Origin: Cepaea nemoralis | Taxonomy: Eukaryota > Mollusca > Gastropoda > Stylommatophora > Helicidae | DNA: 64,000 nucleotides | Direction: 5' to 3' | Assembly (NCBI GenBank): GCA_014155875.1 | Contig: JACEFZ010025834.1 | Span: 142,001 to 206,000, forward strand | In this document: positions 9,633 to 22,650 of the stretch, in pieces | Layout of the letters: each line of letters begins with the position of its first letter | How positions within the stretch are numbered: the first letter of the stretch is position 1 | Program-made: the position numbers and the translations under genes | The notes under the pieces: generated by a model | Database searches by the model: none | What the model saw: the letters and a program-made list of their open reading frames with translations, nothing else | What the model was told of the DNA's origin: nothing

Positions 9633-10902
9633 TAATAAGTGCCTTGGCCGGCAGCGTATGAAAGCCAGTAATGCCATTTTCATTGACACCTCTTTAGATA
9701 GTGGTAGTAAGAATAAATGTAAAGTTGAAAGTGACTTACCTACTAACCAAGCAGAAAATGTTTGTGGTGCATACGATATGTTGAGCTTCGACAGCTGTGA
9801 ACGATGTCACCAATTCCATACAGACGCGAAACTAGAATGTGGACATACAGTACTATGCTCATCTGAGAGTGTAAATGCAGCAGTAGCCTCCAGAGGCAAT
9901 CTTGTGTTCCACAATGCGATGGTCAATGATGTAGCATGCCAGTGTTTGCTGGACAGCGGCAGTACCCTTATTGGTCTTCGGAAAGAACTGGTGAATCCGG
10001 GTGATTACACAGGTGATACTGTCAAATGCCGTACCTTTTCGGGTAACATTGAAATCTACCCTTTGGCAAAAGCCCAGATTGACTCTCCTTTTCTCTCTGG
10101 TACCTTTACCTGTGCAATACTGAACAACCCTTGTACTGATTTAATTCTGGGGTGCTTACCCCAACTAAAACATTGTACGATTGATGAAATAGTTGCATGG
10201 GAAAAAGTAAAGGCAACTATTACACCAGCCAAAACAGACACTTCAAAACATCATAACATATTACAAGATGAGACACTACTGATGCTTTCTACAACCAGCA
10301 CAGATGACACAAACAAACAGAAACTTTTACACCACCAGAAATCTACTCTTAATGTGTCTCCCATACTTAAAATTGTTAAAGGTCAAAGCCAGAGTGACCA
10401 AAAATGCATCTGTTTATTTAGACGTAAGAATGGCATTTCAACTACAGGTCATGCTACTGGTAACCATGAACAGGTGTTACCTGAACAACACCGGTTAACT
10501 ATGCCAAAATATGCACATAAAACACCGGTGACTGGTCATCTTGCATACAACAACACCAGACCAGGTTTTTTCAAGAAGATAAAATTATGTTTTCATAATG
10601 TATTTGCGTGTAATGTCTGTCAACAAGTGGTACAAAAGTTTAAGGGTAGACATCCTACAACTGAAGTACAACCTTCTATACTAGCTCCCAAGCCATTTGA
10701 TAGAGGAAGGGTCAGTTCTACCACAAGCACACAAACAAAGGTGCGAAAACAAGTGATCTTGAACTTGATCAAGACAGATTTAGGCTACACGTGCACTACC
10801 GATGAACATTATTATGACCGTAAAATGTATTTCAGATACCCAGGCAAATTATGTAGTTATATTGTGCCTATACCAATATACAAACATGAAGGCAACTACT
10901 AA
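9493..10902 (+). CDS. pro: Second zinc knuckle plus retropepsin-like protease
   Basis: A 469-residue frame, again +1 relative to the preceding one. Near 9601-9645 it reads GFFCSCYGHYSNKC, a compressed CCHC knuckle completing Gag, so translation more likely enters by frameshift than at the 9493 Met. A second Cys/His cluster, CERCHQFHTDAKLEC, lies near 9800. At 9949-9969 is CLLDSGSTLIG with the catalytic Asp of a retroviral-type aspartic protease, and about 60 residues on is the matching 'DLILGC' (near 10138), the usual Ile-Leu-Gly of the fold. The last 220 or so residues match nothing I recognise and hold no RT motif. The protease would act as a dimer to cut Gag. The frame ends cleanly at 10902. 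Confidence 0.75.
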   Translation: MTLLRCATNRRIIRHIWKMLSKSSKVKDLHAGVRSNGFFCSCYGHYSNKCLGRQRMKASNAIFIDTSLDSGSKNKCKVESDLPTNQAENVCGAYDMLSFDSCERCHQFHTDAKLECGHTVLCSSESVNAAVASRGNLVFHNAMVNDVACQCLLDSGSTLIGLRKELVNPGDYTGDTVKCRTFSGNIEIYPLAKAQIDSPFLSGTFTCAILNNPCTDLILGCLPQLKHCTIDEIVAWEKVKATITPAKTDTSKHHNILQDETLLMLSTTSTDDTNKQKLLHHQKSTLNVSPILKIVKGQSQSDQKCICLFRRKNGISTTGHATGNHEQVLPEQHRLTMPKYAHKTPVTGHLAYNNTRPGFFKKIKLCFHNVFACNVCQQVVQKFKGRHPTTEVQPSILAPKPFDRGRVSSTTSTQTKVRKQVILNLIKTDLGYTCTTDEHYYDRKMYFRYPGKLCSYIVPIPIYKHEGNY

Positions 10903-12633
10903 CCTGAGAGAACTGAATACCAGGTATATAAACTTAATGTGATATGTAAGATAATATTTTAACATAGTGATAGATGAGAGATAGAATTAGGTAATATAAT
11001 AATTCTCATTTATTTAAATACTATAGTTAGTACAGTAATCAACCCAGCTGTTTAGCTTAAAATATTAGGTTAGACGTAAAAAAATAGGTAATTACAAGCT
11101 AAAGTAAAATTGTAATAGAAATAGTACCATTTAGAGTGTTACATTTCATTTAGCTTTAGTTTAGGTTAGTTTATTCCATATTAAGGAAAACCATACCATA
11201 GATCAAACATTACCAGTAACTAGTAATATCATTTTACATACATCATTTACATAATTTAGATTAAGAACATTAATCATATGATTCATTTTCAAGCTAACAA
11301 CATTAGATAGTATAGTATTAGAAAAGTACATAATTTATGTTCACATCATCCAGGTAATTAAGGTACATAACTCATATCACACTAATTACATTTAAATAGT
11401 TACATTACATCCCTTAGATTAGATAAACATAACGAGTAGGATAAACAGATAATATAATTAACATAATAGAACTTAGGTAACACATTAAATACTTAGTGTA
11501 ACATACTAGATGATAAGATCAAAGGGACAAGCCATCAACCCTGTCTCGCCCATGTAAATATAATGTACATATATGACTCGTGCAATGACTAGCGCACAGT
11601 CATGAGGCTCAATCATCTCAAACTGAGCCAAACGTGTACAGTCTCACTCCAAGGTTTTTAAATAAGCAGAAGAATAAGTATGGAGGGATGAGTGATGTGT
11701 GATAGAAGTAAGGGTGAAAGGAGTATGACAGAAGTGTGAAAGTGAGAATGAATGAAAGATAGACGGGAGAGAATGCAAGCAGTCAGCAAATTCTTCTGCT
11801 GCCTGCCACGACTTTTAATATTTGTTTGCGTTAATGTTGGTTTTCGCTAGGGAAATTGTGTTGGTGTGAATGTGTTGTCTGTGATATATTTTAGAACTTA
11901 GAATACAGTATTTTGGGTTTCATAACAATGGAATGTAGTCACGAATCAGTGTTATACACCTGCTTGTGGCCACATTGAACAAAATTATGACACTCAAAAA
12001 ACTAACATACATACACAGATAAGTTAGAAATATAGGGTAGAAGTTAGATTAGTAGATTTATTACATCCAAACACGCAAACAACCAGAAAAACAAACATAT
12101 AAATTGCATACACTATTTGTAGATCAAAGGCAGATAACTTTGGGGCCAGGGGACATAATAGACAACGAAGAACTAAATTAACAGTGAAATAAAGTCTTAC
12201 GCGCGGAAGCGAAGGAGGTAAAGCCTGTCGCACACACTCTTGTAGAATGGTTGTTAAATATTATATGGGGGACATGAAGCAATTCATGTGTTGACCCTAA
12301 GAAAGTCAACTTTGTATGGGTAGTAAGTTAATTTACTATGTGAGGGCAGGTCTTATAAGACAACGGTCCGGTTCAGACATACCTCTGATAAATACAATAT
12401 AGCATGTGAGAAGGGGCTCACGCCAACCAGGCAAGTTTGTGGCGATTGCCAGTAGCCAAGTGAGGCTTTACTACATTGTGACAATAGTTGTTAATAGTCT
12501 ATTGGAAAGCCCAGAGCCAGGTTATCTAGAGTCTTTGACAAAAATTAGAGACACTAATTTTTTGTGTAGAAACCTCCTTGCGTCACAACCAATAAGTGAA
12601 AGTTGATGACGCAACACAAGAGGGGCGGGTGTG
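10903..12633 (+). other. Non-coding 3' interior of the LTR element
   Basis: About 1.7 kb of very AT-rich DNA where pol would be expected. No frame carries RT (YxDD), RNase H or integrase (HHCC, DDE) signatures. The last bases before the 3' LTR (12616-12633) are G-rich, 'acaagaggggcgggtgtg', and are the likeliest polypurine tract, although pyrimidines interrupt it. Confidence 0.6.
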
Positions 12634-13222
12634 TGTCAAAGACTCGACCACATCGCCTCCGCCAGGGAGAGCGGTCAATCCTGGAGGGACCAGGAGGAGA
12701 TGCGGTGCCCGAGGCAAGAGCAGGGGAGATGAGGGAATAGTGGAAGGTTAGCCACTCCCTCATGATACACGCAGGCGGTGTGCAGAGAGTTAGCACTCTA
12801 ATCACGATACCACCACACCTCATGAAGCCAGAGCACAGTTGAGTAGACACTCAACAGGCCACGTTTTGCCAGCAGCGTGCGATGTGAGGTAACACGCACG
12901 AAGGAGGTCACCCCCGCGTGGTGTGTAACCACGGGAGAGATGTTCGGGAGAGGGGAGACTGGACTTGGGGCGTTCACGTCGTTTAGAATAGCGTTAGGAG
13001 TTTTGTGTTCACTGATAGATAGAGTTAGCATAGGGTTGGCAGTTTGTGTTAGATAATTCTGTGACTGTATATTGTGTATTGCATTAGCGACTGTTTACCG
13101 CTTGTAAGCGAGCCAACGGCAATAAAATGGACCATGCATTTTGCCTCCCACACGACTTGCAAGTTGTCTTGTATGGGTGTGTGAGAAGTACCCGATGATG
13201 CCTGTCAGTTAAGTTGTTGACA
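12634..13222 (+). repeat. 3' LTR
   Basis: The partner of 6603-7191 with one substitution. It is followed by the target duplication AAACA (13223-13227). AATAAA at 13121-13126 is the probable poly(A) signal of the element transcript. Confidence 0.95.
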
Positions 13223-13280
13223 AAACATCAACATTGGAACAAAAAACATTTCACCATTGAATAAAATCAAGATCTGTTGC

Positions 13281-13286
13281 AAAAAA

Positions 13287-13317
<31 letters not shown>

Positions 13318-13321
13318 CAGA

Positions 13322-13382
<61 letters not shown>
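13281..13382. repeat. Poly(A) then (AC)n microsatellite
   Basis: About 23 A residues run into an AC repeat interrupted once by 'agag'. Frames through it (poly-Lys, Thr-His or Val-Cys) are artefacts. Confidence 0.95.
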
Positions 13383-13385
<3 letters not shown>

Positions 13386-15660
13386 GACCATACTGAATTT
13401 CCGGAACAGGCATGGGATGATATGCAATATCATAAACACATTAAAATGTGATAACCCCATTGTCCCACAAATCAATGCTCTTACAACCAAAACAACAACC
13501 ATTATTTGGTTCTACCACCATTGACAAATTTACAGATGTTAAAAAAACAACAACAATGGTCTGAGTTCAGAAAACCAAACATATAAAACCAACATAATGC
13601 AGTATGTCTTAACTAGACTAATTATGTAGTCTTTCTTTTCATTTAGGTGTTTCTGTTGATTATTCTTCTCCAATGCGTAGCAGATAATGTCCCTATTATC
13701 TGGGGACCGAAATAATAATCACTCAACTGTGTCCTGCTCTTAAAATATCCACTGAAAATTTCCTCCAGAGAACATCCGTAATATCGAGGAATAGAAATAG
13801 AACATTATCCCCATCCTCCAGGGACTGAATTCACGAATACTCTTGTGCTAATGGGCTCTGTGTCCTAGTGAAATCGAGGCCTGGGTCAATCAAGCTTTCA
13901 GGAACTCCACTTAAGATTTGGCAGAAGGTACTTCCCTACATCATCACATATATGAAAAAGATGATGACCGTCCAGCTCCTCGGCTTAGGTTATCCGATTC
14001 TTGATTTGTGGTTCAAAAGGCTGGTTCACACACCCAGTCTCCAGTCTATAGGCCAACCTACACTTGATGATAAGGCAATCAGACCGACATGGGACCAGCA
14101 TAAAGTCATACGTCGATATATCCATTTCATACACAGTAACATACATTGTTGAGCAACACTAGTTGGTTACATCTAGGACTATGTCCAGGATTGGTCTGCA
14201 CAAGCATGGAACAGAAGAAGAATATTTCCATCACACAAACTGGGGTCGTAAGACAGTCAGCGGATTCCTTCTGCTGCATGGATGTAAACACTGACTCCTC
14301 TAGCTTCCTTTAGTGTCTTCTCATTGGTGTTCAGGTCTAGGACCTGGTGTTGATGGCTTGTGTCTTTCATTGTGTCTTTCATTGTCTTGGAGTTGGTGTT
14401 CATATCTAGGACTTATGTTGAACTTGCTTATGTCATAGTGTCTTCCCATTGGTGTTCATATCTAGGACCTGGTGTTGATTTTGCCACTGTATGACTGGTG
14501 TCGAAGGCTAATACATTTGAGTATTGAAACTGGGAATTCAACAGGCGATTGGAGAGTCCTTACTGCTGTTAGTTTTGTTAAAACTGGGGCTGTCCCTTAG
14601 TTTCGTTGTCCTTGCTGATTGATTGTGAAGCAGGCGGAACCATCCAAAGATAATCCGGAATGCCGACCTGGTCAAATATCAATAGCGCTGTGTCACTCAT
14701 CCTCAACCATGTCTTTTGTTGGCAGAGTCAGCTAATGAATGCGGCTGGCAACCTTTTTCATAGATCCAGACTGTATGTGTTGGACATTCTTTCCATGTAT
14801 CACTTGTACAGTAGTTTTTAACCCAGGATCCTGTTCGGTGAAAATGCCCAAACCACCACCTGCCTTTCCAGAGCTGGGAATGACAAAAGAATACAATCCC
14901 AAGCATTAATACAACTTTGTGTTATGTTAACATTTTCACAACACAAATATAAGAAACAAAAGGGGAAGGAGAATTTTCCCCATCCCTCGTCGCTGAGTGT
15001 AGAGTTATTCCAACTCTAAATGTGAGTAGGGTATCTCCTCACTCTTAATTCTTATTTGAGCTTGTTACTGGGACTATTTGATTGATCTGAGACACCTGTC
15101 CTACCATGACAAGAATCTCTGAGACATAGGCCTTTTGCCCAGAACTCCTCGTCTTCTTTAATCAGCATTAGGCCAAAGGCCATCGACCATGCCATTCAAC
15201 ATTATCTTCTTGTAGTGCTGACATATAAAAGGCTTTTTTCATCATCATCATCATCATGTCCCCACTGGGGTAACATTAAAATGTATATTCCAGTAATAAA
15301 ATAACAATCATGAATAGAATACATAATTCTCATAACATAGAAACCATTTGAATCCCTTATATGAATAATAATTCATCATATTAATAATGCAGGGGCCTTT
15401 CTTGAGATTTTCTCCCATTCTTCAAACCATAAGACCCGAATAGGTGGTCTTCTTCCCATCTGCCTACAGGCATGGGGTTATTGAAAGCTGTTATAAATCT
15501 CACCATTTGCTGCTAGCATAAGAAGTGTCCTGCCTGGGAAATTCTTCTGTGGCATGGTAAGTGTTCTGAACGTTGTTGGCAATGTCTGAACATAATATTA
15601 GCCCAGGCTCCAACAACCATGATGCAATGCGGACTGAAGGCACGTTCTGCCAGACATTCG
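13383..15660. other. Anonymous sequence with short imperfect repeats
   Basis: No supported gene. At about 14325-14480 three imperfect copies of a phrase like 'ttggtgttcatatctaggac' plus 'ctggtgttga' follow one another at roughly 65-85-bp spacing. A short (ATC)n run lies at 15239-15256. Confidence 0.45.
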
Positions 15661-15661
15661 A

Positions 15662-16585
<924 letters not shown>

Positions 16586-16589
16586 GACG

Positions 16590-17990
16590 ACCATAATATG
16601 TATCTTCTTAATATTCAGTTCTAACCCTAATTGTTCACTGTGACAACCGCATCTACTAAATTTTGCAGGTCCTGTTCATTGTCTGGAATCAAGACTGTAT
16701 CATCTGCATATCTAATATTATTGATGTATCGTCCCCCCCCCCTCCCCCAATGTTTATTCCTTCCATTTCTTCTATATTTCTGAAAATATTTTCATTGTAC
16801 AGGGAAACAAGATCTGGAGACATTACACATCCCTGTCTCACATCTCTTTTAATAGGCTGATATTGACCTACATCGTCATCAATTCTGATGGCACCTTGTT
16901 GTTTCCAATATATGTTTTTTTTACAAGTTTAAGGTCTTTTCCGTCAATTTTTAGATCTTCAAGCATCCTTATCATACCGACATGTCTCACTTTATCGAAA
17001 GCCTTTGTGTAGTCAATAAAGCAAAAATATAGATCTTTGTTTACTTCTATAGAACGTTCAATTACTGTTCTCAGTATATACACAGCATTTACTGTGCCCT
17101 TGCCTTCCACAACTCCACATTGTTCTTCTCCTATTTCGGGTTGTATTTTCTTCCTAACCTTTTTCATGATAACTCTCAGCAGAATCTTCGTGATGTGGCT
17201 CATTATACTAATTGTTCGATGTTGATCGCATTCCAAGGCTCCAGATTTCTTCTTGATTGCAATAAGTATAGAATTACATAATTCAGAAGGTATATCTCCG
17301 AGTATCGTATATTTACTTTCAGCAGTCTGGTGACGTGGTCTATTTCATATTCTTCTAAGGCCTTAATCATTTCTATTGTGATGTTATCTGGACCCGGGGT
17401 CTTGCCAGTTTTCATATGGTTAAGAACATTCTGAACTCCCATCTTCAAAATTGATGGTCCTTAATTATTATTCCGATGATCATATTGTTCTTCTCTTGCA
17501 TCATCTAGGTCTTTCACATAATCTGACCATGCATGTAAAATCTGATATTTTTCTATTATGATTTTGCCATCTTTGGTTTTTAGGCAACCCGTTGATGTGT
17601 GTGTTCTTTTGTTAGTGATGTCATTAAGTCTTTTGTGCAATTAATTTAGTATTCCGGGTTTTGTGTCTGGTTTTCGATTTCCTTGCAGTTTTCCTCAAGC
17701 CATGTTTCTTTTGCCTCTTTGCATAGCTTCCTAATTTTTCTGTGAATCTTTTCATATTGTTCCTTGTTATTTTTGTTATTTCTTCTTACTTCCATGAGTT
17801 TTAAGATGTCTTCCGTCATCCATTTCTTGCGTCTTAGCATATTTATTTTTGGGATAGTTGTTTCTGCAGCTTGGTTGACTGATTTCTTTAATATTTCCCA
17901 TTGGTCACTGACGTCTTGAAATAATATTTCCATATCGGACAATGCATCAAATCTGTTCTTTACCTCTAACATTCACTGCCATTCATCGAA
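16590..17990 (-). pseudogene. LINE fragment: pre-RT linker to RT active site
   Basis: Reading down from 17972, the minus strand has a linker rich in Lys/Glu ('RRKKWMTEDILKLMEVRRNN'), then 'MKTGKTPGPDNITIEMIKAL' (RT fingers). Next come 'EEQCGVVEGKGTVNA' and 'LYFCFIDYTKAFDKVRH' (RT catalytic Asp block, F-x-D-x-x-K-A-F-D). Below 16868 it reads 'RDVRQGCVMSPDLFSLYNE', and after a C-run disruption near 16735 'YINNIRYADDTVLIPDN', the YADD catalytic pair. Frames are broken at several points. It is the same family as 5680-6315 and 55082-56050. A separate fragment of the same or a related family sits just upstream (18001-18445). Confidence 0.85.
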
Positions 17991-18000
17991 ACAGGTCCTA

Positions 18001-18445
18001 TATAGCTCTTCAGCACTCTCTTTCTTACATTCAATGATAGTCATTTATTGCTTAAGATGCTTTTCATTTTCTGAAATGCAGCTTTTGCTTGCTCAATTCT
18101 ACTTTTAATCTCTACTGTGCACCTTCCGTCTGATGTTATACATGCACGTAGGTATTTAAAAATATCAAATTGGTTAAAAATTGTCCCTGTTATTTCCATT
18201 TCACATTTTGATGTCACGTCTTTCTTTGATATCACCATTGTTACTGTTTTCTTTACATTCAGGGAGAGTACTTTCTTTGCACTCTCCGTTACTACATAGC
18301 CCAAAAATTGTTGTAGATCTTTTTGCATTATCCGCTATCAATACTGTGTCATCTGCATAGCGTATATTGTTTATATTATAACCTCCGATTGGTATGCTCG
18401 GTTTCTCTTTGATCTCTCTCATTATTACTTCACCAGTCAAACCAC
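18001..18445 (-). pseudogene. LINE fragment: RT active site and thumb
   Basis: The minus strand reads 'MREIKEKPSIPIGGYN', then 'NINNIRYADDTVLIADNAKR' and, in a second frame, 'ACITSDGRCTVEIKSRIEQA' and 'AAFQKMKSILSNK'. This part normally comes after the segment found at lower coordinates in 16590-17990. The two pieces are therefore in the wrong order for one element and must be separate or rearranged copies. Confidence 0.8.
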
Positions 18446-18994
18446 CTTCATTTAAAGGAAAGGACCACTTTTTCCATGGCTTTTAGCATACTGGGAATAA
18501 GGTAACTGAACCCAACTGTTCTTTAAAAAAAAAAAAACTGGGTGATATGGTTTCATACTTGGCAGATAATTTTCTGCTACCTACTTTCTGAATTATTCAC
18601 AAGTGGTGAAGCCGTCCTGCATTCTCGTCGGGTTGCTCTCCGTCTGGGTGCATGGACCTCAGAGCCACATATTTTAACCCCGGGACTGCCACATGGATCT
18701 GCAGTCTCACCGGTGCTCTTTAACGTGTATACGAGCAAGATTGCAAACCTAGAAGCACCAGGGGTTGGAAGAATACTAACATTTGCAGATGATATTCTTG
18801 CATATAGGCAGGGGAGAGATAGGGAACAAACAGCCCAGGAGTTACAGGCGACAGTAGATAAAGAGATCGACTAGTGAATGTCGTAATAAGTGTCGCCCCT
18901 GGGGTGAGGGGAATCAACACCCACATTCTTTTAACTCCATATCATTATCTTGAAGATCTCCTGGATCTCTGTCCACAAAACCCCATCAGTCTTT

Positions 18995-19128
<134 letters not shown>

Positions 19129-19573
19129 ACCATTGGGCCATGCCCCCTCTCATTCTTTTCCAAAACATACTACACAACTCTAGCTTCTAACAAAATGACA
19201 AATTAATTTATTAAAGAACAGTGTCAGGTATGTGCAAAGTGTGTGTGTAGAATGTCTGTCGTATAATCTAGTGTGTATGCAGAATCAGACCGAACAGCTC
19301 AGGATCAAAGTCTGCTTTCATCACAGTACCGGCCACACAACAGCACCATAGATCAAGTACAGAAGGACCTCACCAAATGATGCGTCTCTCCGGCCAGGTG
19401 TCGACTTCCTCCAGTGGCTCTTGGATAGTCCGGATGCCTGGTCACCAATGGTGGATGTAGTCCAATACTGATCATGAATCCGACACACACAGTGTAACTA
19501 ATATGTCACTAAAAGTTATGTGATCTGATAACCCTTGTACAGTAAAATAAATGTTTACTGTCACTTTGAAACA

Positions 19574-19690
19574 AATGTTAATTGTTAATTTCTCACAGGA
19601 ATTCACCATTTTGAAAACACAATGTTAATTGTTAATTTCTCACAGGAATTCACCATTTGGAAAACGCAATGTTAATTGTTAATTTCTCTC
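19574..19690. repeat. Short tandem repeat, about 50-bp unit
   Basis: The phrase 'aatgttaattgttaatttct' occurs three times, with 'cacaggaattcaccattt' between the first and second and again between the second and third. It sits in the LTR-like insertion, where short repeats sometimes form enhancer-like arrays. Confidence 0.8.
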
Positions 19691-22309
19691 TATAAATACT
19701 ATTGTCCCTGTTACTGGTGGTATTGTATCTTCACTCTAATATGATGAGAACTACCACGGAGGTATCACTCTTAGATGATCGTCGGTTCCTGCTCAGCAGA
19801 GGCCAGGTTCTTGCAGACCCTCTGGGTTATGAGCCTAGTGCAAAGGCCGCTGAGTAAAAACTGCCTTCAATGATCGAGCCATAGTCTTCTTCTATGACTT
19901 GTCTGCTAGCTTTTTTGGAAAACATAGTGGAACCTGTTGAAGAGAGAACACCCGGTGAGAGCAACCCGATTCCGACCTTCATTAGGTGAGTGTAGGCCGA
20001 CGGCCGCACTCAGATATTTAACAGAGAACTAAACTCTGGCATAAGGCAGAGAAGCTCATCACATCGGTCTGAGTCATGGTAAGACAAGGAAAGACTAAAG
20101 GAAAAGCGCAGAAACCCAGTAGATACCCTACTGGAAGATCCTACCATTTGACATTTCCCCTATCCCCCCCAACCACCTCAATCTCCCCGAATATCATCCC
20201 TCTACCTTGTTCTTAACTCACTGAGTTAATTGATATCTCACACTAGTTAGTTTAAGCAACGCGATAGCCTACTGCTGCCGACGCTCCTATAATAAGTTCT
20301 CACAACGCACATTACTACGCTCGACTCCTAAGAATCATCTAATTTGGGTCTATTTAATTAAATACCATATATTTATTCCCGTCTGAAATCGAGACCACTA
20401 AATCACACAGTGGACAAATGTCCAGCGATGTAAATCAACATAAGACACCGTGGTCTCTTTCCATAATCAGAACAGGAACATCAAACATGTCCTTGTTGCC
20501 TCACAACATTTGGTCGACTCCCGCCAAAGGTGTTTGTCCAGACTGTTTTAAAACTGTGTCTGAATGACGTCACAAATCTGACTAGACACTAGGCGTCGAG
20601 AAACTATTCTTTTCTCTCCTTTTCCAACTCGATGTAAACAACCGGCCCGCTGTCCCGGTTTGATCTGGGGAATTGTTCCCGGTACTTCAAAAAGTCTTGC
20701 CGGCTTGTGATCTGGAGAAATCTTTCCCCCACAACAAAAGATCTTGCCGACTCTCATCATGACAGTCTGTCCTCAACATCAAAGAATGGCGGCTGTCTGT
20801 AGACGAATGGCGCGACAGTCTTTCATCGATCGACAACTCCAAGAATTCCGCGACAGTGAACAGAAATGAGTGCTGTCATCCACCCGGAAAAGACGGCGGT
20901 GTTGTGGTGCTCTCTGGACAACAGGATTGTGAGAGCTGAAGCCCCAAGCCTCGCGATAGATGGTAGAAATGTCAGCAGAGAAAACAAACTGAAGTATCTG
21001 GGGATCACATTTGACAGGAGCCTATCCTTCAAGGACCATGTGGAGATGGTTGTGACAAGATCTCAAAAGGAACTCAGTGCACTTAAAACTATGGCTGCAA
21101 TGGACACAGAGCAGAGAATGCTTTTCACACTATACCAGCACTTTATCCTCTCAGTAATTGATTATGGATTAGGACTGCTCACTGTCTCAGGGAGTCAGCT
21201 GATGAAATTAGAGAGCATACAGAACGAAGCTATGTGGGTCATTCTGGGATGCACCAGAGACACCCCAGTAGTGTGTATGCGTTACATCCTTGGTCTGCCG
21301 ACTGTTGCTGGTAGGCTCAAGGTGATGCAGGCGAAGGCATACCTCAGAGTAGCTGCAGACACAGATCACCCCTTGCATGAGGCGCTGGACGCAGTTAAGG
21401 GTCAGCGACTGATAAGAGGGAAATCATGGATGGCTCAGGCAGAGGATACATCAGACAGGTGTGCCCCTTGGAAAACATTAGGCGAGGAGAGGAGTGGGTC
21501 AGAGTGTCAGCGGAGCAGTCAGACTTGTGCAGAGTTATAATTACATTAAGCCGGGAGTGCAGGGAGTGGCCAGCAGGGGCCACGGAAGTGGAAATCAGCA
21601 GCTAATTCAGGACAATGCTCACTCGGGTGATGTGATTATCTACACAGATGGTTCGGTGTCAAGAGGTGAGAGAAGTGGCTGGGGGTTCATAGCCAAAGCT
21701 AATGGTCGACGTTTGGTGCAGGAGAGCCTGGCATATGATATAACCTCCAGCTTAAGAATGGAGGTGGAGGCAGTCACTGCGGCTCTCCGCTGGATGGAGA
21801 ATACGACACACACACATCGTGATTGTAACTGACTCAGAAAGCATGCTGACGAGGGTGAGGACGGGCAGGCTTCGTGCGGAGTGGCTTGCTTCGCTTCGGA
21901 GGTCACGGGTGACAAGCATCGCCTGGATCTTTTCTCCGGGGCATGCCGGTGTGCTGGGAAATGAACAGGCGGACAGATTGGCTGGCTCTGCAGAACTTGG
22001 TGGAGTATTGATACATGACAAGGCAGACGTGGTTGCGGCCTTGTGGGAGCACGTGTACACCTCGGATGAGCAAATGGATCACCATAATCTGGCAAGAATG
22101 AGACAGCGAGGAGTGACGAGGGGATCTGGCCGACGCTCAACGCTCAGAGGAAAGGCGAGACGGACATATAATCAGATTGCTACTGGTACTATTGGTGTTG
22201 GAACTCTTCGCTGGCTGCTGAGGATAGGGACGGAGCGCTTATGGGAATGCCCGAATGCTGTGATGTCGATTCCTAAATCAATCAATCAGTCAAATCACAA
22301 GTGGTGAAT

Positions 22310-22650
22310 TATGTGGAGGCTGCGGGGGTGTTGTTTTATAGAAGAATGATGAGAACACCGTGGACAGATAGAAAGAACAACGAAGTTATCTTGAAAGTAG
22401 TTAACAAACATAGAGAACTGAATGATCGCATCACTAGAAGACAGTCCACAGTCTTTGGACATGTCGTGTGAACAGTCAAGCTGGAGTGTGTCTTCGCAAC
22501 GGGAATGTTGGGGGAAGGGGGTAGAAAAGCAGGGAGATACCAAGACAGAAGATGTTGGACCGTTTAACATCATGGCAAAGAAGAGCATCAGTATCAGAAA
22601 TGATTGGCAGCACACGAGAGCTGTGGATAGATAGGCATAGTCACAAACAC
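22310..22650 (+). pseudogene. LINE polyprotein C-terminal fragment
   Basis: The plus strand has broken frames resembling the end of a LINE polyprotein: text for 'FYRRMMRTPWTDRKNNEV' near 22335-22390, 'LKVVNKHRELND' near 22392 and 'RITRRQSTVFGHVV' near 22427. A later stretch near 22560 (hydrophobic 'FNIMAK' in one frame) resembles the one read from 46604-46740. It directly follows the (AATC)n tail of the preceding LINE. Confidence 0.6.

Larger units (their letters stand above)
6603..13222 (+). mobile_element. LTR retrotransposon, gag-protease only, Ty3/gypsy-like
   Basis: A complete insertion of 6620 bp. Two 589-bp LTRs (6603-7191 and 12634-13222) differ at one position by eye (6919 T versus 12950 G) and have no indel between them. 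Each starts TGTCAA and ends TTGACA, the TG...CA termini expected of LTRs. AAACA directly precedes the left LTR (6598-6602) and follows the right LTR (13223-13227), a 5-bp target duplication. The 5442-bp interior has a long leader, gag, a retropepsin-like protease and about 1.7 kb of AT-rich non-coding DNA. I see no reverse transcriptase, RNase H or integrase motif in any frame, so it would need enzymes from another element. Near-identical LTRs mean a recent insertion. The Ty3/gypsy assignment rests on the Gag N-terminus and the protease style and is tentative. Confidence 0.93.

Noticed and set aside
9400..9660. Assignment of the LTR element to Bel/Pao from its paired zinc knuckles
   Set aside because: The knuckle spacing is suggestive, but the protease style and Gag N-terminus look more like Ty3/gypsy. 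Without RT the class cannot be settled.
13251..13502. Val-Cys and Thr-His repeat frames
   Set aside because: Produced by poly(A) and (AC)n.
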